The notes under the pieces were generated by a model. It worked only from the letters and a program-made list of their open reading frames with translations. It made no database searches and was not told the DNA's origin. From Bacteroidales bacterium UBA2559 (GTDB lineage: Bacteria; Bacteroidota; Bacteroidia; Bacteroidales; Bacteroidaceae), in assembly GCA_002340405.1 (NCBI GenBank), contig DDLZ01000097.1, positions 20,835 to 28,985 on the forward strand: DNA of 8,151 nt, read 5' to 3'. Position 1 is the stretch's first letter; every line of letters starts with the position of its first letter. Below, in pieces: positions 1 to 5,789 of this stretch. Both the position numbers and the translations under genes were made by a program.

Positions 1-95
1 ACCACGAAGAGTGCGATAGGGGAAAAAAGGCTGACTAATAACAAAATGCATATTAGAGCCAGCCAAATTTGGTGCAGATAGAACTCTATCTTCAT
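1..95 (-). CDS. Partial small membrane protein, probably DUF4293 family (N-terminal 31 codons)
   Basis: The reading frame starts with ATG at 95-93 and runs off the left edge of the window, so only about 31 residues are visible. They begin M-K-I-E-F-Y-L-H-Q-I-W and continue into a strongly hydrophobic stretch (about residues 11-31, rich in Leu, Ile, Val and Phe) that looks like a first transmembrane helix. The start codon shares one base with the rpoZ stop (TAATG), which implies translational coupling. In Bacteroidota a DUF4293 integral membrane protein commonly follows bamD-rpoZ, and its N terminus has this same short polar lead into a helix. The family assignment therefore rests mostly on gene order. 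The function of DUF4293 is unknown. That this is a membrane-protein start is fairly sure; the family name is less so. Confidence 0.6.
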   Translation of the reverse strand, partial: MKIEFYLHQIWLALICILLLVSLFSPIALFV

Positions 96-427
96 TAGAT
101 ATTCTCCTTATCCTTGGCAGGATTGCGATAGTAAATATTACCATCCTCAAATTCCTGTGCGGCTATCAGAGTAGGTTTCGGCAGACGTTCGTAATAGCGG
201 GAAATCTCAATCTGTTCCCTGTTCTCGAATATCTCCTCAAGATTGTCGGTTGTACTGCTGAAATCCTCAAGTTTCTGTTTGAGTTCCTCTTTCATTTCGA
301 CCGCAATCTGATTGGCACGTTTACCTATTATGACTACGGTCTCATAGATATTACCGGTATCTTTCACATAATCTACAAGATCACGTGTGACTGTGTTAGT
401 AGGTGCAGTTGATTTTTTAAAATCCAT
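95..427 (-). CDS. rpoZ: DNA-directed RNA polymerase omega subunit (Rpb6/omega family)
   Basis: This 110-residue protein is the Bacteroidota form of the RNA polymerase omega subunit, which helps fold and hold the beta-prime subunit in the core enzyme in the cytoplasm. It carries the features I associate with this clade: a T-V-T-R-D segment near residue 12, N-I-Y-E-T-V at 26-31, and the conserved K-R-A-N-Q-I helix start at about 36-41. A downstream conserved block N-L-E-E-I-F-E-N-R-E-Q-I-E-I-S-R-Y-Y-E-R-L lies at about 62-82, and the protein ends in Y-Y-R-N-P-A-K. The length is normal for the Bacteroidota version, which is longer than the E. coli protein because of the C-terminal extension. The start lies 4 bases after the bamD stop and the stop overlaps the next start by one base, so it sits in the middle of a compact operon. 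No separate promoter is visible. Confidence 0.93.
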   Translation of the reverse strand: MDFKKSTAPTNTVTRDLVDYVKDTGNIYETVVIIGKRANQIAVEMKEELKQKLEDFSSTTDNLEEIFENREQIEISRYYERLPKPTLIAAQEFEDGNIYYRNPAKDKENI

Positions 428-431
428 TTTA

Positions 432-1265
432 TTAGTCTTCTATTAGTTCTTCTGTATCGTTTATGTTTCTCGTTGAAATTCTGAATATCCTTTCAGCCTC
501 TCTTAAATATTTACTCTCAGGAAATTCATTTTGGAACGCATAGTACTCGTCAATAGCATCCCTGTAACGTTCATCCTTTTTGGATATGACACTCTCCTGA
601 GCCATCTGGAACTTTGCTCTGAGTATCAGAGCCGAAAGGTCCTCCCGATACTTTGTATAGGGATAATCTTTCAATGCATTTTGAGCAACAATAATACTTG
701 CCCTATAATTATTCCCCATATAAAGTCCCATGTTATAGTAGAGTTCGGCCGTCCTTTTTTCCTTCTCGGCAAGCCTGTCATACATATCAAATATCATCTC
801 CTCAGCCTCTGCCCTGTATTGACTTTGCGGATAGGTTTCGACAAAACGCTGCAATGCCGATATGGCGTTGTTAGTGCTTGTGGCATCCAGACGCGGGTCA
901 GGCATATCGCGGAACAGACTCTTCCCCGTCATAAACAGACTGCTCTCGGAATAGAGGCTGTTGGGGTATCTGGTAAAACAATTCTGAAAATACTGTGACG
1001 CAGACAGATAGTCCTCCAGGTTGAAATAGCATGAAGCCAACAAAAACATGGATTCTTCACCCTGCGATGTTCCATGCAACATCACCACACACTCTTCAAG
1101 CACCGAACTGCATGTTGTAAAACGTCCCTCGACATATAGATTCTTGGCCAGACTGTACTTTGTGCCGTAATCCGATGCCTTGAGTATCTTATTGTACCCT
1201 CCGCAACCTGTCAGCACACTCAAAGCCAGAACAGCCGGAATGAAAAATAAAAATATTTTCCGCAT
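432..1265 (-). CDS. bamD: Outer membrane assembly lipoprotein BamD
   Basis: BamD is the lipoprotein component of the BAM complex that inserts beta-barrel proteins into the outer membrane; it is anchored in the inner leaflet and faces the periplasm. The product is 277 residues if translated from the ATG at 1265. It has a signal peptide with a hydrophobic core (about 4-17) and a clear lipobox L18-T19-G20-C21, so Cys21 should be lipidated. The mature part is made of tetratricopeptide-like helical pairs, for example around residues 70-100 (A-S-C-Y-F-N-L-E-D-Y then a helix ending R-Y-P), 130-150 (helix ending E-T-Y-P) and 170-205 (helix ending K-D-Y-P). The open frame extends six codons upstream to a TTG at 1283, but that codon lies at about the expected transcription start and would spoil the signal peptide, so 1265 is preferred. 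rpoZ follows after 4 bases. Confidence 0.93.
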   Translation of the reverse strand: MRKIFLFFIPAVLALSVLTGCGGYNKILKASDYGTKYSLAKNLYVEGRFTTCSSVLEECVVMLHGTSQGEESMFLLASCYFNLEDYLSASQYFQNCFTRYPNSLYSESSLFMTGKSLFRDMPDPRLDATSTNNAISALQRFVETYPQSQYRAEAEEMIFDMYDRLAEKEKRTAELYYNMGLYMGNNYRASIIVAQNALKDYPYTKYREDLSALILRAKFQMAQESVISKKDERYRDAIDEYYAFQNEFPESKYLREAERIFRISTRNINDTEELIED

Positions 1266-1287
1266 TATGCCATACGTTTTCAAGCTG

Positions 1288-1319
1288 CAAAATTACCTAT
1301 TTTGAACGAACAGTGCAAA
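1288..1319 (-). promoter_or_regulatory. Bacteroides-type promoter of the bamD operon
   Basis: Read on the minus strand, TAATTTTG (1295-1288) matches the -7 consensus TAnnTTTG exactly. A TTTG (1319-1316) stands 20 bases upstream, as expected for the -33 element. Transcription would begin near 1280-1284, giving a leader of only about 15-20 bases before the ATG at 1265. Both boxes match and the spacing is right, so this is the best-supported promoter in the window. Confidence 0.65.
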
Positions 1320-1344
1320 CATGCATCCGTTATTTATTATTAAT

Positions 1345-2994
1345 TCATCTGCGTATGCGCAACAGGTCGCCGTTTTCACGCACTACATGCTCCTTCCATT
1401 TATCTGAATACTCCTCCTGTATGGGATATGCAGGAATGGTACGGTCATGACCGTTGTCCATAAAAGATCCATCGGGATTCTGTCTTTTTATATTGCCGTC
1501 AATATACTTGACTAACAGATACTTGTCCAGTTCCTGCCAGCGTTTGAAAAGGGCCGAAGCGTTATCCAGACAAAATTGTGTCAAATAAGACTGCCCCTCC
1601 CGGCTCTCCATAGTAGCTGCCCTCCTGCAGGCTTCGTCCATCTGAGCTATCATACCGCTCTCATAATCGTCAATGATCTGACGTACCTCGGCGCCTATCT
1701 TATCGTAACGCAGATATGCGAACTGTGCAATGCGATTCACTATCCAGAACATGGCGGTTTCGGAATATTCTATCAGTGATCCGTTCTCCTCATCCAGACA
1801 TTCCGGAACAGTTGTCATACAGCTGGCGAACGGCATGAGAGGCGATGTGGCGGCATCATCCACACCAAACCAGTAGATTCCGTATTTATGACCGGGACGG
1901 GACTGAGCAACAAACCACCATCCTGTCTGTTGAGTGGCTATGGCACGCTCGTTTACATAATTCCATCCCTGATATTCGAACTCCATGGGACGCCAGCGGT
2001 AAGGCAGATGACTGCCTCCGGCGCCTATATCGGTAGTCATATCCATAGGAGTCCCCTCAAAGTGGTCGCGCATCATATCGGCCAAATCTTTTGTGCCCAA
2101 CTTTCTGTTAGGCTTGACATAAAGCGGCATATGATTGGTCAAATCATTGCCCAGGGCATAATCCAGATAATCATCCATCCCATCGGCAAAACGGTTAAAA
2201 AATGCCCATACACGTGCCTCGCAACCGCGGGCAGCACCAAAATCCAGCGGGTTATAGACATCGCAGAAAGAAAAATCCTCATCCCTGCCGCTGAACAGTC
2301 CCTCTTCACGGGCATGAGTTATCACATCTGCGGAATAGAGACAGTTCTCCGGATCATCGAAATCGATAGTGGTTATCCTGGCCTGGTTGGCATGACCTGA
2401 AATGTAACCGTCGGGAATGCGTTTGGCCACCCAGACGGCGCCGCGGTTCAGATTGCTGCCGTTACTGTCGTATTTGGGATTCTTGCCTATAAGCTCCATG
2501 ATCCAAATCTCTTCCGGATCGCAAAGCGTGAACGACTCCCCTTCCGATGCATACCCATAGGTCTGCATAAGGTTGTCAATCAGATTGATAGCCTCGCGTG
2601 CCGTCTTGCAACGTTGCAGAGCCAGATAGATAAGCGAACCGTAATCCATAATAGCTGTGGAATCTATGAACTCACGCCCACCGTAAGTGGTCTCGGCTAT
2701 CACCAGTTGATGCTCGTTCATGTTGCCGATAACCGAATAGACATGCTCTACCTGCGGGATCTGTCCCAAAAATTTTCCTGTATCCCATTCGTAAATGTCC
2801 ACCATTGTACCGACCGGATAATCGGCTGCAGGCGTAAAGTAGAGAGTTCCGTAGAGCTGATGCGAATCGGCCGAATAGGTGCACATATTGGACCCGTTGG
2901 ATGAAGCTCCCTTTGTAACTATCAGATTGGTACAAGCAAGGGATTGAACTGTGTACAGGACTATCGCCGCTATGGTTATTATAAATTTTTTCAT
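1345..2994 (-). CDS. Secreted C69 family dipeptidase (N-terminal nucleophile hydrolase)
   Basis: This 549-residue protein belongs to peptidase family C69 (older name U34), whose type member is the Lactobacillus dipeptidase PepDA; these enzymes cleave dipeptides using an N-terminal cysteine as nucleophile. Residues 1-20 form a signal peptide (M-K-K, hydrophobic core, ending S-L-A). The catalytic cysteine is Cys21 in A-C-T-N-L-I-V, exactly at the predicted cleavage site. Other family-like segments are S-A-D at 41-43, G-N-M-N-E-H-Q-L at 90-97 followed by E-T-T-Y-G-G-R, and a Trp-rich stretch around 345-360 (G-W-N-Y-V, then T-G-W-W-F-V). It should act in the periplasm or outside the cell on peptides taken up as nutrients. 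It lies 34 bases after the C_GCAxxG_C_C gene on the same strand and is probably co-transcribed with it. The exact substrate cannot be told from sequence. Confidence 0.9.
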   Translation of the reverse strand: MKKFIITIAAIVLYTVQSLACTNLIVTKGASSNGSNMCTYSADSHQLYGTLYFTPAADYPVGTMVDIYEWDTGKFLGQIPQVEHVYSVIGNMNEHQLVIAETTYGGREFIDSTAIMDYGSLIYLALQRCKTAREAINLIDNLMQTYGYASEGESFTLCDPEEIWIMELIGKNPKYDSNGSNLNRGAVWVAKRIPDGYISGHANQARITTIDFDDPENCLYSADVITHAREEGLFSGRDEDFSFCDVYNPLDFGAARGCEARVWAFFNRFADGMDDYLDYALGNDLTNHMPLYVKPNRKLGTKDLADMMRDHFEGTPMDMTTDIGAGGSHLPYRWRPMEFEYQGWNYVNERAIATQQTGWWFVAQSRPGHKYGIYWFGVDDAATSPLMPFASCMTTVPECLDEENGSLIEYSETAMFWIVNRIAQFAYLRYDKIGAEVRQIIDDYESGMIAQMDEACRRAATMESREGQSYLTQFCLDNASALFKRWQELDKYLLVKYIDGNIKRQNPDGSFMDNGHDRTIPAYPIQEEYSDKWKEHVVRENGDLLRIRR

Positions 2995-3028
2995 TATTAT
3001 AATTAAAATATTTAGTTTGAAATATAGG

Positions 3029-3478
3029 TTATTTGAGTCTCTTTGCTACAATCCCTGCTGCACAGGCGCAAAGCTCTACACAAGGACGTTTTTTATAATA
3101 CTCCGGAGTACGGTCCGAAGGTACCGGTGTACCCTCGGGCTTTGACAGGCCAAGCAGTTCGCGACAAATTATACTGCCGTTCGCCTGACGGAATTCACCC
3201 GCCATCTCCTGAACCAAAGCATAATTGGCAGTCTTGGCCTTCCTGTCGGTCACGTCAGTAGCCGGAATAATGGCTCCGGAGACAATTACCATACCTGAGA
3301 CTGTGCCGCACACCTCACGCATCCGCCCCATTCCGCCTCCAAATCCGCTTGCAAGGCGGGCTATCTCATCTTCCGGAAGTCCTATCACATCGGCAAAAGT
3401 CATTGCCACTGCCTGACAGCAGTTATATCCCGAACGGAACAGTTCACGGGCACGCTGCTTTCTCTCTTCAACTGTCAT
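3029..3478 (-). CDS. C_GCAxxG_C_C family probable redox protein
   Basis: The 149-residue cytoplasmic protein has seven cysteines in the pattern of the C_GCAxxG_C_C family (putative redox-active proteins). There is S-G-Y-N-C-C-Q-A-V with Cys20 and Cys21, then G-F-G-G-G-M-G-R-M at 45-53, C-G-T-V-S-G at 57-62, C-R-E-L-L-G at 105-110, and a C-terminal cluster Cys133, Cys137, Cys139 in a predicted helix. No signal peptide is present. The family is small, widespread in anaerobes, and its reaction is unknown; conserved cysteines suggest thiol redox or metal binding. Length is normal for the family. The ATG at 3478 is preceded by a TAnnTTTG box at 3507-3500. It is the first gene of a likely two-gene unit with the C69 dipeptidase and is divergent from uvrB. 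Confidence 0.87.
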   Translation of the reverse strand: MTVEERKQRARELFRSGYNCCQAVAMTFADVIGLPEDEIARLASGFGGGMGRMREVCGTVSGMVIVSGAIIPATDVTDRKAKTANYALVQEMAGEFRQANGSIICRELLGLSKPEGTPVPSDRTPEYYKKRPCVELCACAAGIVAKRLK

Positions 3479-3499
3479 ACATTTATCAAATTAACGGCA

Positions 3500-3507
3500 C
3501 AAAATTA
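3500..3507 (-). promoter_or_regulatory. Probable -7 box for the C_GCAxxG_C_C / dipeptidase unit
   Basis: On the minus strand TAATTTTG (3507-3500) is an exact TAnnTTTG match, identical to the box before bamD. Twenty bases further upstream lies TTTC (3531-3528), one mismatch from the -33 TTTG. The predicted transcript would have a leader of roughly 15-20 bases before the ATG at 3478, like the bamD transcript. Confidence 0.5.
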
Positions 3508-3533
3508 TACAAAAAGGGCGACATAAGGAAAAG

Positions 3534-3550
3534 CCGGTAAGAATCCGGAT
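3534..3550. promoter_or_regulatory. Possible operator: two CCGG elements one helical turn apart
   Basis: Between the two divergent -7 boxes there is a CCGG at 3534-3537 and a second CCGG at 3545-3548, whose starts are 11 bases apart. The second is the core of a perfect 8-base palindrome ATCCGGAT (3543-3550). The palindrome lies 10 bases upstream of the uvrB -7 box, and the pair sits at about -40 relative to the opposite promoter. The arrangement is compatible with a regulator site, but short palindromes also occur by chance. Confidence 0.2.
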
Positions 3551-3560
3551 AAAATTGCAG

Positions 3561-3568
3561 TATCTTTG
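3561..3568 (+). promoter_or_regulatory. Probable -7 box of uvrB
   Basis: TATCTTTG (3561-3568) matches TAnnTTTG. No TTTG is found at the usual -33 distance (about 3537-3540 reads GTAA), so the promoter may be weak or activator-dependent. Transcription would start near 3573-3576, which gives a short leader before the ATG at 3590 and excludes the in-frame TTG at 3566 as a start. Confidence 0.5.
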
Positions 3569-3589
3569 TCTTTTCTGACAATACGACCA

Positions 3590-5602
3590 ATGGAGTTCAA
3601 GCTTGTTTCATCATTCGAGCCTACCGGTGATCAACCGCAGGCCATCCAACAGCTCACCGAAGGGTTGCTGGCCGGAGCCGAAGCGCAGACGCTGCTCGGT
3701 GTGACCGGTTCAGGCAAAACATTCACTATAGCAAATGTCATCAAAAATATAGGCCGCCCCACCCTTGTTCTGAGCCACAACAAGACTTTGGCTGCACAGC
3801 TCTACAGCGAGTTCAAAACTTTCTTTCCGGACAATGCAATAGAATATTACGTATCATATTACGACTACTACCAGCCGGAGGCATATCTACCGGCCACCGA
3901 TACATACATAGAGAAGGATCTTGCCATAAACGATGAGATTGACAAGCTGCGGCTCTCTGCAACATCGGCTCTGCTCTCCGGCAGGAATGATGTGATCGTG
4001 GTATCATCGGTCTCCTGTATATACGGAATGGGCAATCCGGCCGATTTTTACAATAACGTTATTGAATTGAAAAAAGGTGACCGCATAAATCGCAACACAC
4101 TGTTACGCAAGCTGGTGGAAAGCCTTTACACCCGCAATGACATAGAGCTGGGACGCGGCTGTTTCCGTGTCAAGGGTGAAAACGTGGACATTAATTTGGC
4201 CTACAATGATATAGCCATAAGGATACAGTTCTGGGACGATGAAATAGAGTCCATCGAAGAGTTCGATGTGCTTACGGGTGAACGTCTTAATATCTACGAA
4301 TTTTATCGCATCTATCCCGCCAATCTGTTCATGACCACCAAAGAGAGCCAAGAGCGTGCCATACATGCCATACAGGACGACCTTGTGGAGCGGGTGGAAT
4401 ATTTTCATCAATTAGGTAAAAACCTGGAAGCCAAACGCCTCAAGGAGCGCGTAGAATATGACGTAGAGATGATACGTGAGTTGGGGCGCTGCAGCGGAAT
4501 AGAAAACTACTCCCGCTATTTCGACGGTCGCGCTGCGGGCACCCGCCCTTACTGCTTGTTGGATTTCTTTCCAAAGGATTTCCTAACCGTGATTGACGAA
4601 AGCCATGTGAGCGTGCCTCAACTGCACGCAATGTATGGAGGTGACCGTGCTCGAAAGACAAATCTTGTGGATTACGGTTTCCGTCTGCCCGCCGCACTTG
4701 ACAACCGTCCTCTTAAGTTTGAGGAATTCAAAGAGTTGACCGGCCAGACTATCTACGTGAGCGCCACTCCGGCCGATTACGAACTCTCCCAAAGCGAAGG
4801 CGTGATAGTTGACCAAGTGATACGCCCCACCGGCCTGCTTGACCCCGAGATAGAGGTGCGCCCCAGCAAGAACCAGATAGATGACCTTATGGAGGAGATA
4901 GCCCTCCGTTCGGAACGTGACGAGCGTATTCTGGTTACGACTCTCACCAAGCGTATGGCAGAGGAACTCAATGATTATCTGTTTAAAAACGGAGTGCGCT
5001 GCAACTATATTCACAGCGATGTCGATACTCTGGAACGTATCAGTATAATAACCGATTTGCGCAAGGGTGTTTATGATGTGCTTGTAGGTGTAAACCTGCT
5101 GCGCGAAGGATTAGACCTGCCCGAAGTGTCGTTGGTAGCCATAATCGATGCCGATAAGGAGGGTTTCCTGCGCGACCACCGCTCCCTGACCCAGACAGCA
5201 GGCCGTGCCGCCCGTAACCTGAACGGTAAGGTGATCCTCTATGCCGACAAGATTACCGAAAGTATGCGTCTCACCATTACCGAAACAAATCGCCGCCGCA
5301 AAAAACAGATGCTCTACAATGAGGAGCACGGTATAACTCCGCAACAGATTGAGAAGGCTCTTACCACCTCATCGCTGATTCAAAACCGCCAATCCGAAAA
5401 GGAGAGGCCATATGTCCAGCAAGACCTGACCAAGTCCGTAGCAGATCCCGTTATAGCTAAAATGACCCCGCTGCAGCTTGATAAAGCCATAGCGCGTACC
5501 CGTCGCTTAATGAACGAGGCCGCCGGTCGCATGGACTTCATGGAGGCCGCCCAGTATCGTGACGAGATGTTCAAACTTGAATCACTTAAGACCTCCAAAT
5601 AA
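3590..5602 (+). CDS. uvrB: Excinuclease ABC subunit B (UvrB)
   Basis: UvrB is the damage-verifying, ATP-dependent helicase-like subunit of bacterial nucleotide excision repair; it receives DNA from UvrA and recruits the nuclease UvrC. The product is 670 residues, a full-length size for the family. Visible motifs in order: the T-G-D-Q-P-Q-A-I motif (12-19); Walker A G-V-T-G-S-G-K-T (37-44); the damage-probing beta-hairpin with Y90, Y91, Y93, Y94 in Y-Y-D-Y-Y-Q-P-E-A-Y; Walker B D-E-S-H (336-339); helicase motif VI Q-T-A-G-R-A-A-R-N (535-543); and a C-terminal UVR domain (about 630-664, A-A-Q-Y-R-D-E-M) that contacts UvrC. All key residues are intact. The frame is open eight codons further to a TTG at 3566, but that lies inside the -7 promoter box; the ATG at 3590 gives the usual M-E-F-K-L-V-S start. 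It appears monocistronic. Confidence 0.97.
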   Translation: MEFKLVSSFEPTGDQPQAIQQLTEGLLAGAEAQTLLGVTGSGKTFTIANVIKNIGRPTLVLSHNKTLAAQLYSEFKTFFPDNAIEYYVSYYDYYQPEAYLPATDTYIEKDLAINDEIDKLRLSATSALLSGRNDVIVVSSVSCIYGMGNPADFYNNVIELKKGDRINRNTLLRKLVESLYTRNDIELGRGCFRVKGENVDINLAYNDIAIRIQFWDDEIESIEEFDVLTGERLNIYEFYRIYPANLFMTTKESQERAIHAIQDDLVERVEYFHQLGKNLEAKRLKERVEYDVEMIRELGRCSGIENYSRYFDGRAAGTRPYCLLDFFPKDFLTVIDESHVSVPQLHAMYGGDRARKTNLVDYGFRLPAALDNRPLKFEEFKELTGQTIYVSATPADYELSQSEGVIVDQVIRPTGLLDPEIEVRPSKNQIDDLMEEIALRSERDERILVTTLTKRMAEELNDYLFKNGVRCNYIHSDVDTLERISIITDLRKGVYDVLVGVNLLREGLDLPEVSLVAIIDADKEGFLRDHRSLTQTAGRAARNLNGKVILYADKITESMRLTITETNRRRKKQMLYNEEHGITPQQIEKALTTSSLIQNRQSEKERPYVQQDLTKSVADPVIAKMTPLQLDKAIARTRRLMNEAAGRMDFMEAAQYRDEMFKLESLKTSK

Positions 5603-5690
5603 AGATTGATGTTGTATTTCAATCATATAAGCACGTTTTTTGCGTGAAAATGCAAATAAAAATAAAGTAGATAAATGTTCCCTAAAATGA

Positions 5691-5708
5691 TAATGAAAAT
5701 AATGAAAA
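5691..5708. repeat. Two-copy 9-base tandem repeat
   Basis: TAATGAAAA occurs twice back to back (5691-5699 and 5700-5708) in very A-rich sequence, about 27 bases upstream of the likely -7 box of the dehydrogenase gene. It may be slippage-prone simple sequence or an upstream A-tract element; no function is shown. Confidence 0.7.
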
Positions 5709-5734
5709 CATAGACTACTACGGTAAAAAAAGAG

Positions 5735-5742
5735 TAACTTTA
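5735..5742 (+). promoter_or_regulatory. Possible -7 box of the short-chain dehydrogenase gene
   Basis: TAACTTTA (5735-5742), within the context GTAACTTTACAG, differs from TAnnTTTG only in the final base. There is no TTTG at the -33 distance. Transcription would begin near 5747-5750, about 36-39 bases before the dehydrogenase ATG and practically on top of an upstream ATG at 5748. Confidence 0.4.
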
Positions 5743-5747
5743 CAGCC

Positions 5748-5789
5748 ATGATACGAAAAACGGAAAAGACAAGATTAAATTTAAAATGA
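5748..5789 (+). other. Possible 13-codon leader ORF overlapping the dehydrogenase start
   Basis: An ATG at 5748 opens a 13-codon frame (M-I-R-K-T-E-K-T-R-L-N-L-K) that stops with TGA at 5787-5789, overlapping the dehydrogenase ATG at 5786 in an ATGA arrangement. It lies directly after the likely -7 box, so its message would be nearly leaderless. A frame this short arises easily by chance; the placement is the only evidence. Confidence 0.15.

Larger units (their letters stand above)
5603..5785. other. A/T-rich intergenic region between uvrB and the dehydrogenase gene
   Basis: This is the longest gene-free stretch. After the uvrB stop there is a weak 6-base-pair inverted repeat, GATTGA (5604-5609) with TCAATC (5619-5624), and a 4-base-pair CACG/CGTG (5632-5635, 5643-5646) enclosing a run of T. 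Neither is a convincing intrinsic terminator. A perfect 9-base tandem repeat and a probable promoter for the next gene follow. I see no RNA gene or riboswitch. Confidence 0.6.

Noticed and set aside
531..998. Open frame of 155 codons on the plus strand antisense to bamD
   Set aside because: It starts at a non-ATG codon, lies wholly inside the well-supported bamD gene, and its translation shows no recognisable domain.
1320..1344. TGCA-TGTT-TGCA inverted repeat downstream of the dipeptidase stop as a terminator
   Set aside because: A 4-base-pair stem without a following T-run is not convincing.
1888..2400. Open frame of 170 codons on the plus strand antisense to the dipeptidase gene
   Set aside because: It is contained within the dipeptidase coding region, has no recognisable family features, and the sense frame has strong family motifs.
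2932..2943. S-L-A-C of the dipeptidase as a lipoprotein lipobox
   Set aside because: The cysteine is the expected catalytic nucleophile of family C69, and Ser at -3 is not the usual aliphatic residue of a lipobox.
2995..3028. TATATTTC on the minus strand between the redox gene and the dipeptidase gene as a separate promoter
   Set aside because: It misses the final G of TAnnTTTG and has no TTTG at the -33 distance; the 34-base gap fits co-transcription better.
4583..5014. Open frame of 143 codons on the minus strand inside uvrB
   Set aside because: It is antisense to conserved helicase motifs of uvrB and shows no domain of its own.
5604..5646. Intrinsic terminator after uvrB
   Set aside because: The inverted repeats are only 6 and 4 base pairs, are not G/C-rich, and the T-run lies within a loop, not after a stem.
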